A stretch of DNA of 49,161 bases from NCBI RefSeq assembly GCF_028288225.1, contig NZ_JAQBOC010000062.1:122265-171425 (forward strand), read 5' to 3'. Within the stretch, counting starts at the first letter, position 1. Every line of letters begins with the position of its first letter. Shown here piece after piece: positions 1 through 6,645 of the stretch. Both the position numbers and the translations under genes were made by a program. Source of the stretch: Mucilaginibacter sp. GTDB lineage: Bacteria; Bacteroidota; Bacteroidia; Sphingobacteriales; Sphingobacteriaceae. A model generated the notes under the pieces. That model searched no databases. It worked only from the letters and a program-made list of their open reading frames with translations, and was not told where the DNA came from.

Positions 1-927
1 CCAGTTGTCCATATAATACCGGTAAAAAGTGCGGACAATAAAATGGTCGTCAATAAAGTAGTTAAACCTTACGCCAATCGGTAGTTTATAGCGGCTGCCA
101 GGCAGGTTCTCAATCCGTTCATTATAAATGTCACCATTGGGGCCGGCGCCGGTTGCAAAATCTCCGTTAAAATAAACCCGCTGGTAATCTGTAGATAATA
201 ACCCATGCTGATAAGAAGGCTCTACGATAAATAAAGCCTGCAGCCTTGTATTTATAACTTGCGAAATTGAAAATGCTGTGCTAAATGAGTTTCTTGGTTT
301 ACTATCCACGGGTCTGTTATCATCTTTATGCGACCCTGAACCATAACCCGGCGGTCGTAATTCAACGGGCAGGATAACTTTCCATGTATCCAAAAACACA
401 TTTGCTTTAAAATCAAACTGTGTGTTTTTATTGGCCGATAACCGGGTTAAGTTAAAGCCGCCACCAAATGACTGGTAATCAAATTCATGCGAGTAGGACC
501 CTGTGAAACCGAATGCATTGCCAGTTTTTTCGTTTGATTGGGTCCAGTTTAACGATGGATAAATCCTGGTATCCTGCCTTGAGGCAGATGATATGCTGTA
601 TGGATCAATTTTATCGGAAGACGCAGATGTATAATGATCAATGCCTAATTCAAACAGGAGTGTATTTTTTCGGCCGGCTTTGTTAAATTTTGAAAGCTGA
701 ACATCAATCGTGTTAGCAAAATCAGTTAAATTCTCAGTGCCAATGCCTCCTGTTACCGCTGAGTGATTACCATTTTGATGATAATATGCCGAAACAAAGT
801 TAATTTCATCAACTTTAAGCTTACGCGACTGATAATTTGAACTATCCTTAACAGGGGGTGTTGTTTGCGCATAGGATGATAATATACCTAAATACAAAGC
901 CAATACACCTAAATATATTTTTCTCAT
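1..927 (-). CDS. DUF3570 family protein, C-terminus cut by window edge
   Basis: The frame is open from the ATG at 925-927 to the window edge, so about 309 N-terminal residues are visible. A Sec signal peptide is clear (MRKIYLGVLALYLGILSSYAQ). The rest is rich in aromatic and polar residues in alternating strands, with RYYMDNW near the cut, as in outer-membrane beta-barrels. DUF3570 proteins are known to sit beside DUF4266, ApbE and thioredoxin genes, and that is the arrangement here. It is the last visible gene of the minus-strand operon, 19 bp after the DUF4266 stop codon. Its function is not established. A barrel or channel serving the upstream redox proteins is inference. Confidence 0.8.
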   Translation of the reverse strand, partial: MRKIYLGVLALYLGILSSYAQTTPPVKDSSNYQSRKLKVDEINFVSAYYHQNGNHSAVTGGIGTENLTDFANTIDVQLSKFNKAGRKNTLLFELGIDHYTSASSDKIDPYSISSASRQDTRIYPSLNWTQSNEKTGNAFGFTGSYSHEFDYQSFGGGFNLTRLSANKNTQFDFKANVFLDTWKVILPVELRPPGYGSGSHKDDNRPVDSKPRNSFSTAFSISQVINTRLQALFIVEPSYQHGLLSTDYQRVYFNGDFATGAGPNGDIYNERIENLPGSRYKLPIGVRFNYFIDDHFIVRTFYRYYMDNW

Positions 928-946
928 TTAATAGGGGATTTTTAAA

Positions 947-1174
947 TTAGTTACAACCGCAGCCACCGCCACTTTTGCCGCCGTTGGCGCCTGACGCACC
1001 TTCGCGGTATAGTTGAAAGCTTTGTTCAAATTTTTGTGCCTTACGTGCAGAAAGCTCCATTTCAGCATCGTTTAAACGATTCTTCTGATATTGTTTAACT
1101 GAACTGCATGAAGCAAATGAGCAAACAATTACCAGGCTAAATAGAAAAAGCACTATAGTGTTTTTCTTTATCAT
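947..1174 (-). CDS. DUF4266 small lipoprotein with Gly-rich CGC tail
   Basis: This 75-residue protein has a lipoprotein-type signal peptide with the likely lipidated Cys at residue 23 (FASCSS). A charged helix follows (about 30-55), and the tail is Gly-rich and ends GGGCGCN (residues 69-75). The family is recognised from the KNRLNDAEME segment and the CGCN terminus. Just before the tail is EGASGAN (residues 58-64), which resembles the [DE]xx[ST]GA[ST] site to which ApbE attaches FMN. The gene lies between apbE and the DUF3570 gene with only a few bases on each side. A role as flavin carrier or metal/thiol site is inference; nothing firm is known about the family. Confidence 0.85.
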   Translation of the reverse strand: MIKKNTIVLFLFSLVIVCSFASCSSVKQYQKNRLNDAEMELSARKAQKFEQSFQLYREGASGANGGKSGGGCGCN

Positions 1175-1175
1175 A

Positions 1176-2105
1176 TTAGTTTTTTAAGTTGATATTTTTT
1201 GTACGGTGTACCTGGTTGTAATCATCAATAATTACGCAAGCCATTTGCGGTAATTGATTAATAAGGTCAAGGCCCACTTTAACGCCCATAACCATTACAG
1301 GTGTTGCCATGGCATCAGCCAATTCAGCACTTGGGCAAATAATGCTCACGCTTTTAATGCCCGCAACAGGAAGACCCGTTTTTGGATCGATAGTGTGCGA
1401 GTACTTTTTACCATTTATAACGGCATACTTTTCATAATTACCCGAGGTAGCTATAGCCATATTACTAATGTTAAGGGTTGAAAAAGGAGTCATGCTTTGA
1501 TCAGGGGCTGCTATGGCTATTGTCCAGGGCTTACCGTTGGGTTGTGTACCCCAGGTTGCCAGGTCCCCGGCTGCGTTTACTATACCATTGTTTACGCCAA
1601 GCTGCTGTAATATATATTTTGCCCTGTCGGCAGCATAACCTTTACCTATTCCGCCAAAGCCAATTCGCATTCCTTTTTCTTTTAAAAAAACGGTGGTTCT
1701 TTCAGGATCAAGTATCACATTTTGATAGTTGATAAGGCTCACCGATTTTTTGGCAGTTTCAGCGTCAGGCAGCGTTTTCATGTTAACATCAAAATTCCAC
1801 AGGCTTTTATCAATTGAACCATATGTTATATCAAATGAGCCTTGTGTTAATGATGATATTTTTAATGAGCGCACAATAAGGTTAAACACCTCTTCGTCAA
1901 CTTTTACCGGTTCAATGCCTGCATTCCGGTTTATTTCGTTTGTTTGGCTATCATCGCTAAATGTGGTCAACAGCTTTTCTATCCTGCTGATCTCGGCAAC
2001 GGCGGCATCAATCTGTTCTTCGGCCAAATGCTGGTTATCTCCAACAACGCTGATCTCAAAACGGTTGCCCATTAACTTTAAAACACGGCGATAAACAGTA
2101 AGCAT
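1176..2105 (-). CDS. apbE: FAD:protein FMN transferase (ApbE family)
   Basis: ApbE transfers FMN from FAD to a Thr or Ser of an exported target protein, using Mg2+. Family landmarks are present: GFGGIGKGYAADRAK, NAAGDLATWG, SGNYEKY followed by SHTIDPKTGLPV, and ADAMATPVMVMG with the metal-binding Asp. I take the ATG at 2103-2105 (MLTVYRRVLK), giving 309 residues. A GTG at 2127-2129 would add eight residues and overlap the thioredoxin stop. No signal peptide or lipobox is evident with either start, which is odd for an enzyme that normally acts outside the cytoplasm. The likely substrate is a product of the same operon; the DUF4266 lipoprotein is the best candidate (inference). Confidence 0.9.
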   Translation of the reverse strand: MLTVYRRVLKLMGNRFEISVVGDNQHLAEEQIDAAVAEISRIEKLLTTFSDDSQTNEINRNAGIEPVKVDEEVFNLIVRSLKISSLTQGSFDITYGSIDKSLWNFDVNMKTLPDAETAKKSVSLINYQNVILDPERTTVFLKEKGMRIGFGGIGKGYAADRAKYILQQLGVNNGIVNAAGDLATWGTQPNGKPWTIAIAAPDQSMTPFSTLNISNMAIATSGNYEKYAVINGKKYSHTIDPKTGLPVAGIKSVSIICPSAELADAMATPVMVMGVKVGLDLINQLPQMACVIIDDYNQVHRTKNINLKN

Positions 2106-2115
2106 ATCTGTAATA

Positions 2116-2550
2116 TCAATGGCTGTCACTTAACAGGGGATTAATTTGTTCAACAAATTGCGCCGATGATTCATTAGGGAAGCCATCCCATTCTTTTAAT
2201 ACCTTCCCGGTTCCATCTATCAATACAGTAAAAGGGAATTTACCATCCGGGTTATATTTATCAGCTAATGCTTCATTACGTTTCACCTGGTCTTTATCAA
2301 GTTGATTTTTCTTTTGTCGCGGAAAATCTGCCCTCACCAGAACCAAATGATCTGATGCAAAATTTTGAAATTCTGATGATTCCAAGATCTCTTTGCGCAG
2401 GCGGATACAAGGGCCGCACCAGTCTGACCCTGAAAAGTTGATCAGGATAAGTTTATGTTCTTGTTGGGCCTGGGTTTCCGCTTTATTAATATCGCCTAAC
2501 CACGGGGTATTTGAGATGAACGCTATAATAATGAATGCTAAAATTTTCAT
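2116..2550 (-). CDS. Exported thioredoxin-fold protein
   Basis: The 144-residue protein has a hydrophobic N-terminus (MKILAFIIIAFISNTPW) that could be a signal peptide. It has the redox motif WCGPC around residues 44-48 and the cis-proline segment FPFTVLID, as in Thioredoxin_7-type proteins of the periplasm. WCGPC is the disulfide-reducing type. It lies 22 bp after the Rieske gene and just before apbE in one transcription unit. It could keep the C-terminal cysteines of the DUF4266 protein reduced (inference). Confidence 0.85.
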   Translation of the reverse strand: MKILAFIIIAFISNTPWLGDINKAETQAQQEHKLILINFSGSDWCGPCIRLRKEILESSEFQNFASDHLVLVRADFPRQKKNQLDKDQVKRNEALADKYNPDGKFPFTVLIDGTGKVLKEWDGFPNESSAQFVEQINPLLSDSH

Positions 2551-2572
2551 TTGAAATTCTTTTTTTATTTTA

Positions 2573-3004
2573 TTAAGAATAGACCTTTAACGTTGTTCCT
2601 GTAACTGAAGTATTATACACGGTAAGATTTCTATTTGCAGGGGAGTTTAAAACAACTCCTTTCTCAGAAAATGCTGAGCCATGATTATTGCAAAAAAACC
2701 GCTGACTTGCTCCTTCATACATCAAAGGATAATTTTCATGTGTACATGATTGCTGCACTGCAATAAATGCGCCGGCATTTGTTTTTGCCACTAAAACGCC
2801 TTGTGTTGCTAAATACCCGCCATTACTTAATAACGCGGCGTTTGCTGATGCTGAAAGGTCTAAAGTAAAATCAACTCCTGTAGGACCATTTACAGATGAT
2901 TGATTGCTTTGATTATCAGAACCCTTTGAACACCCTACACAACTCATTATTAATGCTGAGGATGCACTAATACCCACCAATGATAAAAACTCTTTCCTAT
3001 CCAT
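2573..3004 (-). CDS. Rieske 2Fe-2S lipoprotein
   Basis: The protein has 143 residues when started at the ATG at 3002-3004 (MDRKEFLSLVGISASS). A longer frame from 3052 adds 16 residues ahead of the signal peptide and is less likely. The signal region ends in Cys-rich SCVGCSKGS and is probably lipidated. The cluster ligands are visible as CTH and, 16 residues later, CNNHG, the normal C-x-H...C-x2-H pattern. It is the first gene of the envelope redox operon. A one-electron relay between a quinol or thiol donor and the flavin proteins downstream is inference. Confidence 0.85.
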   Translation of the reverse strand: MDRKEFLSLVGISASSALIMSCVGCSKGSDNQSNQSSVNGPTGVDFTLDLSASANAALLSNGGYLATQGVLVAKTNAGAFIAVQQSCTHENYPLMYEGASQRFFCNNHGSAFSEKGVVLNSPANRNLTVYNTSVTGTTLKVYS

Positions 3005-3179
3005 AATGTAAACCTGCGTTTTATAAAACTGTAAATACCTGGCGATTACCACACAGAATGCGTTGCGCCAAATACGCGATGCTTGTATATAGTAACAATA
3101 TTACAATCACAATCTGTAGTTTGCATGAAATTCCCCGGATTTTGGACGAAAAAGGAAATATAATATCAAAAATAGCTCG

Positions 3180-3986
3180 TTAATTTACCCTTGACGGGGC
3201 AACACCGTAAGCTTTTTTAAAGGCGAATGAAAAATGCGAGAAATCTTTAAAACCAACTTCCATATAAACATCCGATGTTTTCCAGCCTTTTTCTTTGATC
3301 AGGAAATAAGCATCGTTAAGCCGTTTATGCTGCAGCCACCGGCTGGGTGACGTTTTAAAGATCTTTTCAAAATCCCGCTTAAAAGTTGCAAGACTGCGGC
3401 CGGTTAAATAAGCAAAACGGTTGATATCAACATTAAATTTATAATGCTCGTTCATATATGCTTCCAGGTCAATTTTGCCGGGTTCGCTAAAGTCGAACAA
3501 AACGTCCTTTAATTCGGGGTTGGTTTCCAATAGTATCATTATAGCTTCTTTAACCTTTAAGGTCGTCAGCATTTTATTGGTATTGCCCGAGCCGTGCATA
3601 TAAGGACTTAAAGAGTCAATATAGTTTCTGAACAGGTTATTTGGTTGAAGTAGTAATGCACTTTCACCGGTATAGGTTTGGGTCATGTGCTGGTTTAGTT
3701 CTTCACTTACACTGCGTAAGGTTTCTTTATCCATAACAATAGATATGGTTTTGAACTCTCCGTCTTTAGGAGGATGCTTGGCAAATTTTGCCAGCTGATT
3801 TTTACGGATAAACCTGAAATCGCCTTCCTTAAATACATAATTTTTGCCGTTCACATAAATATCTGAGCTGCCCGACAGGATATAGCCGAACACATGATCA
3901 GCAATAAACTGCTCACCCTCCCGGCTGGTATGGGAATAGCAGGTGTATAGTATTTTGGGTGATGTTTTTTCTTTTAAAAGGGGCAT
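3180..3986 (-). CDS. AraC family transcriptional regulator (copy 1)
   Basis: This 268-residue protein has an N-terminal beta-rich ligand domain (YILSGSSDIYVNGK...FKEGDFRFI) and a C-terminal AraC double helix-turn-helix with LTGRSLATFKRDFEKIFKTSPSRWL and VGFKDFSHFSFAFKKAYGVAPS. The ATG at 3984-3986 is chosen because it matches the start of the paralogue at 40712-41518; an upstream start at 3995 would add three residues. It follows an SDR gene on the same strand, as the paralogue does. It probably activates that SDR gene through the half-sites at 5159-5196 (inference from the shared operator). Confidence 0.9.
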   Translation of the reverse strand: MPLLKEKTSPKILYTCYSHTSREGEQFIADHVFGYILSGSSDIYVNGKNYVFKEGDFRFIRKNQLAKFAKHPPKDGEFKTISIVMDKETLRSVSEELNQHMTQTYTGESALLLQPNNLFRNYIDSLSPYMHGSGNTNKMLTTLKVKEAIMILLETNPELKDVLFDFSEPGKIDLEAYMNEHYKFNVDINRFAYLTGRSLATFKRDFEKIFKTSPSRWLQHKRLNDAYFLIKEKGWKTSDVYMEVGFKDFSHFSFAFKKAYGVAPSRVN

Positions 3987-4017
3987 GATTGTCAAATTTA
4001 TGATTTAATGTGCGGAT

Positions 4018-4143
4018 GGGAAGACAATGTGCGAATTTCTGATGTGCGGATGTGCGAGTGGGAAGACAATGTGCGGATTTTGGATGTGCGGATGTGCGAA
4101 TGGGAAGACAATGTGCGGATTTTGGATGTGCGGATGTGCGAAT
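4018..4143. repeat. Three tandem copies of a 42-bp unit
   Basis: The unit starts with gggaagacaatgtgcg and recurs at 4018, 4060 and 4102 with only a few mismatches. It is itself built from shorter words of the type gatgtgcggat. Because 42 is a multiple of three, long spurious frames cross it on both strands. It lies between the SDR and AraC genes of one cassette. The paralogous cassette has only about 75 bp at the same place and no repeat. Confidence 0.9.
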
Positions 4144-4186
4144 GAAAAACACCGCGGCATTTTCTTTTTTCATCCGCACATTTGCA
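4129..4186 (-). terminator. Long hairpin between SDR and AraC genes
   Basis: Left arm 4129-4149 and right arm 4165-4186 pair over about 21 bp with three mismatches around a 15-base loop. The arms are the repeat word (tgcggatgtgcgaatg) and its inverse. In the minus-strand transcript this would fold between the SDR stop codon and the AraC start, so it could attenuate or stabilise the message. There is no strong T-run on that strand, so a terminator role is uncertain. Confidence 0.45.
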
Positions 4187-4204
4187 TATCTGCCCATTCG
4201 CATA

Positions 4205-5107
4205 TCATTTTTCTATCCGCACATCATTTTCTATATTCAAAATCGCTTTTCCTGCGGCTGTATCCAAAAAATTGTCTGCCTTGTCATGATCAGTTGAAAG
4301 GCTTACGGGCAGCCATTTTTCAAGCTCGACCCGGCGGGCTTCATCAGCCAGTTTTAATATACCTATGGCCTCGCTGCCTAATACCAAATGTACCGGGGGC
4401 CCGGGGTTGTTAGCCAGATCAACCATTGCTTTTGCAGCTTTGTCCGGATCGCCCATTGGTACAAACTTGCCGCTGGCAAAATAATCGGCACGTTGATTTA
4501 CTGTAGTTTCATACCCTTCCAGCTTCGGGGCGTAGCTCATTGATGCGCCGGCCCAGTCGGTACTGAAACCGCCTGGCTCAACACTGGTAACAAATATGCC
4601 CAGCGGTGCAACTTCTTTTGCAAGAGCTTCGCTAAAGCCACCCAATCCAAACTTGGCGGCCTGGTACATGCTCAATCCAGCATTACCAACACGACCGCCA
4701 ACTGAGCTGATCTGCAGGATCCGGCCCGAACGCTGTTTACGCATATAAGGCAATACCGCACGGGTAACTTCAATTGGCGCATACAAGTTTGTTTCCAACT
4801 GGCTGCGTACCTGTTCATCGGTAAACGCTTCAGCGGCGCCGATAATGCCAAAACCTGCATTGTTTACCAAAACATCAATCCTGCCAAAATGAGCAACAGC
4901 ATCTGCAACTGCAGTATAAATTTCATCGTGTTGGGTAACATCCAATTTTACAGGATAGATCTGTTCCTGGTATTTTTCAACCAGGTCGTTTAATGCATCA
5001 GTATTTCTTGCTGTGGCAACAACTTTGTCACCGCTTGCCAGTACTGCTTCTGTAAGGCTGCGCCCTAATCCGCGGGAACTGCCTGTTATAAACCAAATTT
5101 TTGTCAT
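4205..5107 (-). CDS. Short-chain dehydrogenase/reductase (SDR, copy 1)
   Basis: This is a 300-residue classical SDR with nucleotide motif TGSSRGLG near the N-terminus, NNAGFG, a catalytic Ser in QISSVGG, and the Tyr-Lys pair in YQAAKFGLGG. The substrate is not predictable. It is the first gene of an SDR-AraC cassette and has a -7 box and two operator half-sites upstream. Its last residues (NDVRIEK) are encoded by the word gatgtgcgga of the neighbouring repeat, so the repeat appears to have replaced the original C-terminus and supplied the stop codon. It is paralogous in context to the SDR at 41594-42400, which ends earlier. Confidence 0.9.
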   Translation of the reverse strand: MTKIWFITGSSRGLGRSLTEAVLASGDKVVATARNTDALNDLVEKYQEQIYPVKLDVTQHDEIYTAVADAVAHFGRIDVLVNNAGFGIIGAAEAFTDEQVRSQLETNLYAPIEVTRAVLPYMRKQRSGRILQISSVGGRVGNAGLSMYQAAKFGLGGFSEALAKEVAPLGIFVTSVEPGGFSTDWAGASMSYAPKLEGYETTVNQRADYFASGKFVPMGDPDKAAKAMVDLANNPGPPVHLVLGSEAIGILKLADEARRVELEKWLPVSLSTDHDKADNFLDTAAGKAILNIENDVRIEK

Positions 5108-5127
5108 CGTTTTAAATTTTATTTATA

Positions 5128-5135
5128 CAAAGGTA
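5128..5135 (-). promoter_or_regulatory. -7 box of the SDR-AraC cassette 1
   Basis: On the minus strand this reads TACCTTTG, a perfect match to the Bacteroidota TAnnTTTG box, 20 bp before the SDR start codon. No good -33 TTTG is seen at the right distance. The AraC half-sites lie there instead, which suits an activator-dependent promoter. Confidence 0.65.
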
Positions 5136-5158
5136 ACCCCGCAGGCAGGCGATAGTTT

Positions 5159-5196
5159 TGTTGAAAGGCTCAATCTATTTTGTTAGAAAGCTCATT
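5159..5196. promoter_or_regulatory. Putative AraC operator, two half-sites with 22-bp period (cassette 1)
   Basis: The plus strand shows tgttgaaaggctcaat at 5159-5174 and tgttagaaagctcatt at 5181-5196, matching at 12 of 16 positions in direct repeat with a 22-bp period (about two helical turns). The near edge is 23 bp from the -7 box. The same pair with the same spacing occurs before the second SDR gene at 42455-42492. Direct half-sites on one face of the helix are typical of AraC activators. Confidence 0.7.
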
Positions 5197-5248
5197 TTCA
5201 TTTTACTGGATCGAAATCCGTTGTTACAATATGGGCCGAGGCGATGGA

Positions 5249-5448
5249 CAATGTCATTAAATTAAGAAGAAACACAAACGCGATTCTCTCCAAAAGCCTC
5301 ATAGCCCCCTCTAAATCTCCCCCGGTAAGGGAGACTTTAGCTTCGCGCTTTTTTAAAGTCCTCCCTTACCCGGGAGGATTTAGGTGGGGCATTTGGATAT
5401 TGTTATGCGGCTAGTTATAGTCAATGTTCTCTTAGCTTAATGACATTG
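5249..5448. repeat. MITE-like nested palindromic element
   Basis: The outer inverted arms are caatgtcattaa at 5249-5260 and ttaatgacattg at 5437-5448, with looser pairing continuing inward. Nested inside, 5304-5338 and 5354-5390 are long inverted copies of a CCCC-rich sequence (gccccctctaaatctccc against its complement). Outside it, ctatggctct at 5451-5460 and agagccatag at 5504-5513 form another perfect 10-bp inverted pair. No coding frame is present. This is a non-autonomous repeat in the gap between the SDR and ArsR genes. Confidence 0.65.
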
Positions 5449-5586
5449 CTCTATGGCTCTGAATTGCAGTTAGCAGAATAATTTGTCGACACCCATTTTT
5501 TAAAGAGCCATAGGCCCGGCTTATTTTGTAAGGACGGGTTAAAAGCTATCGGCAGTCTGTCAAAAAATAAATTAAAAAATAATTGC

Positions 5587-5628
5587 GTAAGTGAATGCTT
5601 ACATATATATTTGTAAGCGTTTACTTAC
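5587..5628. promoter_or_regulatory. Two ArsR-type operator palindromes over the -7 box
   Basis: gtaagtgaatgcttac at 5587-5602 and gtaagcgtttacttac at 5613-5628 are near-perfect palindromes 26 bp apart. Between them TATATTTG at 5606-5613 fits the -7 box and ttg at 5583-5585 fits the -33 element. The arrangement predicts autorepression of the ArsR gene that starts 17 bp downstream. Confidence 0.75.
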
Positions 5629-5644
5629 ATATTAATTGAGACCG

Positions 5645-5971
5645 ATGAGAAGAGATGTTTTCCAGGCAATAGCCGATCCAACCCGCAGAGAAATAATAAA
5701 CCTAATAGCGTTTAACCCGTTAAATTTAAATGCCATTGCCGACAAGTTTGAAGTGAGCCGGCCGGCTATATCGCAGCATATTAAAATTTTGATGGAGTGC
5801 GGGTTGATCAATATTAAAAAGCAAGGCCGGGAAAGATATTGCGAAGCCAGCCTTCAGCAGTTAAATGAGGTATCAAACTGGATAGAGAAATACAGGCAGT
5901 TATGGGCTGAGAAATTTGACAGAATGGATGATTTGTTAGATAAAATGAAAAATGACGAGGCAAAACAATAG
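5645..5971 (+). CDS. ArsR/SmtB family winged-helix repressor
   Basis: The 108-residue protein starts at the ATG at 5645; a TTG at 5636 in frame would add three residues. It has a winged helix-turn-helix (MRRDVFQAIADPTRREII, then FEVSRPAISQHIKILMECGLI). There are no metal-binding Cys pairs, so it is probably one of the metal-independent ArsR regulators that travel with SRPBCC proteins. It is transcribed with the SRPBCC gene 122 bp downstream and probably represses its own promoter via the palindromes at 5587-5628. Confidence 0.9.
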   Translation: MRRDVFQAIADPTRREIINLIAFNPLNLNAIADKFEVSRPAISQHIKILMECGLINIKKQGRERYCEASLQQLNEVSNWIEKYRQLWAEKFDRMDDLLDKMKNDEAKQ

Positions 5972-5975
5972 GTAG

Positions 5976-5994
5976 GGGCGTATAGCATACGCCC
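5976..5994. repeat. Short palindromic repeat inside the ArsR-SRPBCC operon
   Basis: gggcgtat and atacgccc form a perfect 8-bp stem with a three-base loop, five bases after the ArsR stop codon. The following bases to about 6055 contain further related words (gcgatac, gcatatgcgatacc). This looks like a dispersed intergenic repeat inserted in the operon gap. It does not look like a terminator because no T-run follows. Confidence 0.6.
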
Positions 5995-6092
5995 AATTGT
6001 AAGGCAGGGTGTGTGCGGCGATGGATACGATACATAGGGGGCATATGCGATACCTTACGGATAAAAAACAAACAAACCAAAAACATAAAATT

Positions 6093-6587
6093 ATGGCAAC
6101 TAAAAATGAAACCAGCATTAAAGCTGAACCAGGCAAACAGGAAATTTTTATTACCCGCGAGTTTGAGGCACCGCGTGAAATTGTTTTTAAAGCTTTTACA
6201 ACTCCCGAGTTAATTGTACAATGGCTTGGTCCGCGTGAGCTTAAAATGCGACTTGATAAGTTTGAGCCTAAGGCAGGCGGCTCGTACCGCTATGTACATA
6301 TTGACCCTGCAGGTAACGAGTATGGCTTTCATGGCGTAGTACACGAAGTTTTAGCTCCTGAGCGTGTGATCCAGACGTTTGAATTTGAAGGGCTCCCGGA
6401 ATCAGGACATGTAACATTAGAAACCGCCAGGTTTGAAGCATTGCCCGGCAACAGAACAAGATTGACAATGCAATCAGTTTTTCAATCGGTTACTGACAGG
6501 GATGGGATGCTGCAGGCAGGCATGGAGCGCGGAGTAAACGACTCGCACGCGCGTTTGGACGAGCTTTTTGCGAAAGAGCTTGTGTAA
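6093..6587 (+). CDS. SRPBCC (AHSA1-like) domain protein
   Basis: The protein has 164 residues from the ATG at 6093 (MATKNETSIKAEPGKQEIF). The frame is open upstream to 6009, but that extension runs through the palindromic repeat and has no homology features. It has the START/AHSA1 pattern: FITREFEAPREIVFKAFTTPELIVQWLGP at the N-terminus, a GGSYRYVHIDPAGNEYGFHG strand pair and a long C-terminal helix. These proteins bind hydrophobic ligands in a helix-grip pocket. Pairing with ArsR is a common arrangement; the ligand is unknown. Confidence 0.88.
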   Translation: MATKNETSIKAEPGKQEIFITREFEAPREIVFKAFTTPELIVQWLGPRELKMRLDKFEPKAGGSYRYVHIDPAGNEYGFHGVVHEVLAPERVIQTFEFEGLPESGHVTLETARFEALPGNRTRLTMQSVFQSVTDRDGMLQAGMERGVNDSHARLDELFAKELV

Positions 6588-6608
6588 ATAATCAAAATAA
6601 ATTAACCT

Positions 6609-6635
6609 GTCATGCCGAACTTGTTTCGGCATGAC
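6609..6635. terminator. Perfect 11-bp hairpin between convergent genes
   Basis: gtcatgccgaa at 6609-6619 and ttcggcatgac at 6625-6635 pair perfectly around a five-base loop. It lies between the convergent SRPBCC and YitT genes. No long T-run follows on either strand. It matches a kind of hairpin repeated in many Bacteroidota genomes, so it may be both a dispersed repeat and a bidirectional stop. Confidence 0.6.
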
Positions 6636-6645
6636 GTTTAAGTTA

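Noticed and set aside
1254..2094. Three plus-strand frames opposite apbE
   Set aside because: They are antisense shadows of a gene with clear family motifs.
4018..4186. CRISPR-like array
   Set aside because: The 42-bp units are contiguous tandem copies with no spacers between them and no cas genes nearby.
3913..4413. Long frames on both strands across the 42-bp repeat
   Set aside because: They exist because the unit is a multiple of three; the peptides are repeat words (SAHPKSAHCLP, MCGCAN) and overlap real genes.
6009..6092. Upstream extension of the SRPBCC protein
   Set aside because: It is translated from the palindromic repeat in the operon gap; the family starts at MATKNETS.
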